Positions 61,440 through 64,000 of a stretch of DNA of 64,000 nt are shown one piece after another. Source of the stretch: Mesorhizobium caraganae (GTDB taxonomy: Bacteria; Pseudomonadota; Alphaproteobacteria; Rhizobiales; Rhizobiaceae); NCBI RefSeq assembly GCF_016836705.1, contig NZ_JAFCGY010000001.1, positions 744,001-808,000 of the forward strand, in the 5' to 3' direction. A program made the translations under genes and the position numbers. The stretch's first letter is position 1; each line of letters starts with the position of its first letter. The notes beneath the pieces are model-generated. The model ran no database searches, was not told the DNA's origin, and saw nothing but the letters and a program-made list of their open reading frames with translations.

Positions 61440-62582
61440 ATGCGCATTTCCATCCCGATATCCGCCTTTGTCGCGGCAATCGTCGGCTTCGGCGGCACGC
61501 TGGCCGTCGTCATTGCCGCCGCCAAGGCGGTTGGCGCCACCCAGGCCGAGACCGCGAGCTGGGTGACGGCGCTGTGCCTGGCGATGGCGATCGAGTGCCT
61601 GTGGCTGTCCTGGCGCACGAAAATGCCTGTTATCACCGCCTGGTCGACACCTGGTCTGGCGCTGATGGCGGCATCGAGCGGCTTTACCATGGCCGATGCC
61701 GTCGGCGCCTTCATCGTCACCGGCATCCTGTTGATAGCCACCGGCCTGTTCAAGCCGCTGACCCAGCTGATATCGAGGATACCGGCCTCGGTGGCGTCCG
61801 GCATGCTGGCCGGCATCGTCGTCACCTTCGCACTCAATGCCGTCAAGACCATTTCCGTCGACCCCTGGCTGATCCTGCCGCTGATCGCGGCCTTCTTCGT
61901 CATTCGCCTGTTCAACCCGGCGCTGTCGGTGCTGACGGTGCTGATCGGCGGCGGCATTGCCGCCTTCCTTACCGGCCGTGTCGGCGGCCTGCCGGCGCCG
62001 GAACTGTCGACGCTGACGCTGATTGCACCGCATTTCAGCGCTGCGGCTATCATCGGCCTGGCGCTGCCGCTCTACCTCGTCACCATGGCCTCGCAGAACC
62101 TGTCGGGATTGGCTGTGCTGCGGGCCGCCGGCTATCACCCCGAACCCGGCCCGCTGATCGGCGTCACCGGCCTGTTCTCGCTGCTGTCGGCGCCGTTTGG
62201 CGGCTCGACCACCAATCTGGCGGCGATTTCGGCGGCGATCTGCACCGGGCCGGATGTCCATCCGGACCCCGCCGAGCGCTGGAAGACCGGCCCGTTCTAC
62301 GCTCTGGCCTATCTCGTCTTCGCCATCTTCGGCGCCTCGCTGGTGGCGATTTTCGCCGTTCTGCCGCAGAGCCTGATCGTGCTGGTCGCCGGCCTGGCGC
62401 TGATGGGGTCGCTCGCCAACGCGCTGTCGATCGCGCTCAAGGACGAGGGCCAGCGCATGGCCGCCACGGTCACCTTCGTCGTCACCGCTTCAGGGTTGAC
62501 CTTGTTCGGCGTCGGCGCCGCCTTCTGGGGCCTGGTCGCCGGACTGGTCGTGCTTTTCCTCGAAGCATTCAAAAAGCGATAA
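61440..62582 (+). CDS. BenE-family benzoate/H+ symporter-like transporter
   Basis: 380 residues with about 11-12 membrane segments. Family features: ITAWSTPGLALMAASSGF (the conserved TxGxAL region), PLYLVTMASQNLSGLAVLRA and SAPFGGSTTNLAAISAAICT. Members import benzoate or related aromatics. No aromatic ring-cleavage genes are nearby. Co-transcribed with the upstream alpha/beta hydrolase. Confidence 0.92.
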   Translation: MRISIPISAFVAAIVGFGGTLAVVIAAAKAVGATQAETASWVTALCLAMAIECLWLSWRTKMPVITAWSTPGLALMAASSGFTMADAVGAFIVTGILLIATGLFKPLTQLISRIPASVASGMLAGIVVTFALNAVKTISVDPWLILPLIAAFFVIRLFNPALSVLTVLIGGGIAAFLTGRVGGLPAPELSTLTLIAPHFSAAAIIGLALPLYLVTMASQNLSGLAVLRAAGYHPEPGPLIGVTGLFSLLSAPFGGSTTNLAAISAAICTGPDVHPDPAERWKTGPFYALAYLVFAIFGASLVAIFAVLPQSLIVLVAGLALMGSLANALSIALKDEGQRMAATVTFVVTASGLTLFGVGAAFWGLVAGLVVLFLEAFKKR

Positions 62583-62699
62583 TCATTTCAGACTCTTGTC
62601 CGGTTTTGGCCGGCATTGTCTTGAATCGCCGTTTTTGTCTTCCCATCTCGATTCGACGCAGCCGTTCTTGGCTGTCTCCAACCGAAGGAATGGGAGAAA

Positions 62700-63185
62700 A
62701 TGAACACATCCGCATTGATCCGCCCGGCCTGGACGCCGGCGACCATCGCGCTGATGGTGATCGGCTTCATGGTGTTCTGGCCGCTTGGCTTCGCCATGCT
62801 CGCCTACATAATCTGGGGCGACCGGCTTGACGGCTTCAAGCGCGACGTCAACCGCGCCACCGACGGCATCTTCGCCGGCTGCCGCCGCGGTTCCGACAAG
62901 GCCGCGCGCTGGGGCCATGGTTCGGCTCGCACGGGCAACGTTGCTTTCGACGACTGGCGCGAGAAGGAGCTCGAGCGCCTCGCCGAAGAGCGCCGCAAGC
63001 TCGACGAGATGCTGAGCGAATTCGACGACTATGCCCGCGAATTGCGCCGCGCCAAGGACCAGGACGAGTTCGACCGCTTCATGGCCAACCGCAACAAGTC
63101 GACCGCACCGACGACCACGGGCACGACCGAAGCGACCAAGCCCGCGACCCCCAAGCGCAAGGGCCCGAACCTGCTTGACGACTGA
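62700..63185 (+). CDS. DUF2852 family membrane-anchored protein
   Basis: 161 residues. One N-terminal membrane helix (about 14-38, TIALMVIGFMVFWPLGFAML), followed by a charged helical region (FDDWREKELERLAEERRKLD and DDYARELRRAKDQDEFDRFM) and a Thr/Lys-rich tail ending NLLDD. This matches the alphaproteobacterial DUF2852 family of unknown function. AAGGA and GGGAG precede ATG 62700. A clear terminator follows. Confidence 0.9.
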   Translation: MNTSALIRPAWTPATIALMVIGFMVFWPLGFAMLAYIIWGDRLDGFKRDVNRATDGIFAGCRRGSDKAARWGHGSARTGNVAFDDWREKELERLAEERRKLDEMLSEFDDYARELRRAKDQDEFDRFMANRNKSTAPTTTGTTEATKPATPKRKGPNLLDD

Positions 63186-63213
63186 GATCCTGCGACAGGT
63201 CTCCGCATGACAG

Positions 63214-63247
63214 ACGGCGTCGCGCAAGCGGCGCCGTTTCTTTTTTG
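63214..63247 (+). terminator. intrinsic terminator after the DUF2852 gene
   Basis: ACGGCGTCGC (63214-63223) pairs with GCGGCGCCGT (63228-63237) around a 4-nt loop, followed by a T-rich run. Confidence 0.85.
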
Positions 63248-63304
63248 TTCTCTTTTCACGTTCGCTCTACTGGCCGTTTTCCTCGAATCGCGTATCGTTC
63301 AGCC

Positions 63305-64000
63305 ATGTCCTTCGGCTTCTTTCGCAACCTGACCAAACCAAAGCCCTCGCCCGTCGAAGAGCGAGAGCATGTCGTTGCCGGCCGCACGCTGCCGCTCAGG
63401 ATCGTCGAGAGCGCCCGGGCACGGCGGCTTACGTTGCGCATCGATTCCGGCGGCCAGGGCCTGCGCATCACCGTGCCGCCGGGCCTGCGCCGCGGCGAGG
63501 TGGAAAAGTTCCTGCACCGCCACCAGGACTGGCTGGAGCAGCGGCTGGCCAAGGTACCGACACGGCCGCAGGTGCGCCCGGGCATCAAGGTCCCGATCCG
63601 CGGCGTGGCGCATCGCATCGTCCATGAACCGGCGAAACGCGGCACCGTCACCGTCTCGCGCGACGAGCGCGGCCCGCTGCTGATCGTGCATGGCGAGCGC
63701 ATACATCTGCCGCGCCGCATCGCCGATTTCCTCAAGCGCGAGGCCAAGAAGGAGATCGAGAAGCTGGTGGTCAAGCACACCGAGGCGCTCGGCAAGCGCG
63801 CCAAGGCGATCCGCTTCAAGGACACGTCGAGCCGCTGGGGTTCCTGCACCTCCGACGGCAACCTGTCCTTCTCCTGGCGCATCATGATGGCGCCGACGCC
63901 GGTCATAAACTACCTCGTCGCGCATGAGGTGGCGCATCTCAAGGAGATGAACCACGGCCCGAAATTCTGGAAACTGTGCGAACAGCTCTGCCCCGACACC
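63305..64000 (+). CDS. YgjP/SprT-like zinc metallopeptidase (partial, cut by the window end)
   Basis: 232 residues are visible and the gene continues beyond 64000. The N-terminal part is beta-rich (SARARRLTLRIDSGGQGLRI); the DUF45 domain has RWGSCTSDGNLSFSWRIM and the zinc motif HEVAHLKEMNHGPKFW (HExxH with a later His). Such proteins are close to WLM/SprT peptidases; in some bacteria (YgjP) the role is uncertain. The start ATG 63305 fits the family and follows the DUF2852 terminator by about 60 nt. Confidence 0.9.
   Translation, partial: MSFGFFRNLTKPKPSPVEEREHVVAGRTLPLRIVESARARRLTLRIDSGGQGLRITVPPGLRRGEVEKFLHRHQDWLEQRLAKVPTRPQVRPGIKVPIRGVAHRIVHEPAKRGTVTVSRDERGPLLIVHGERIHLPRRIADFLKREAKKEIEKLVVKHTEALGKRAKAIRFKDTSSRWGSCTSDGNLSFSWRIMMAPTPVINYLVAHEVAHLKEMNHGPKFWKLCEQLCPDT

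Overview
The window looks like a chromosomal segment from a high-GC alphaproteobacterium of the Rhizobiales, most like Mesorhizobium. The evidence is the conserved gene order (rpmH-rnpA-yidC-engB; dapE/dapD/argB; infC-rpmI-rplT-pheS-pheT all on the minus strand), the aerobic heterotroph gene content, and two families of dispersed palindromic intergenic repeats that I associate from memory with Mesorhizobium. No prophage, CRISPR array, plasmid replication gene or integrase was seen.

Layout. 0-9 kb is housekeeping: truA, dapE and dapD (lysine/peptidoglycan precursor), a ketopantoate reductase, two tandem DUF805 membrane proteins, a LOG-family protein, a HAD nucleotidase and a diguanylate cyclase. 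9-16 kb holds a GMC oxidoreductase with a small Tat-like partner, a MarR regulator, phhA with a divergent Lrp-type regulator, an orphan B12-binding radical SAM protein, a RidA gene behind a cluster of three palindromic operators, and argB. 16-25 kb separates argB from engB, which are usually neighbours in rhizobia. It holds a truncated amidase, an ECF sigma/anti-sigma pair followed by a fasciclin protein and an exported MsrB, a flavin monooxygenase, and an EmrAB-type efflux pair with a divergent TetR gene and two palindromic operators. 25-31 kb is engB, a CatB-like acetyltransferase, yidC, rnpA, rpmH and a histidine kinase, ending in tRNA-Arg(ACG).

31.6-46.7 kb, directly after the tRNA, is accessory in character. 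It has short regulator/enzyme modules (MFS plus berberine-bridge-type oxidase plus LysR; GbsR; HxlR; GntR; a SnoaL-fused ECF sigma factor), stress-type small proteins (PNPOx-like, DUF899, VOC, YdhR), and at least three decayed or frameshifted genes. 46.7-52 kb has a Gfo/Idh/MocA oxidoreductase, YceI plus cytochrome b561, LysR plus aldo/keto reductase, and compound palindromic repeats.

52-60.5 kb is the translation cluster, all on the minus strand: infC (ATT start), an ICMT-like methyltransferase, rpmI, rplT, pheS, a GFA-family gene and pheT. The GFA gene sits between pheS and pheT with ATGA overlaps on both sides. Between the methyltransferase and rpmI two tandem IS copies (ISNCY/IS1202 type) share a 16-bp direct repeat. 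The second copy has an in-frame internal deletion that removes the transposase catalytic core. 60.6-64 kb has an alpha/beta hydrolase, a BenE-type transporter, a DUF2852 protein and the start of a YgjP-type metallopeptidase cut by the window end.

The best leads are the SigK/RskA-like sigma module next to a fasciclin gene and an exported MsrB, the tandem IS with its catalytically dead in-frame derivative, the triple operator before ridA, the GFA gene inside pheST, the orphan radical SAM protein, and the 23-bp tandem repeat beside the rpmH promoter. All product names are from reading translations by eye; no database search was possible.
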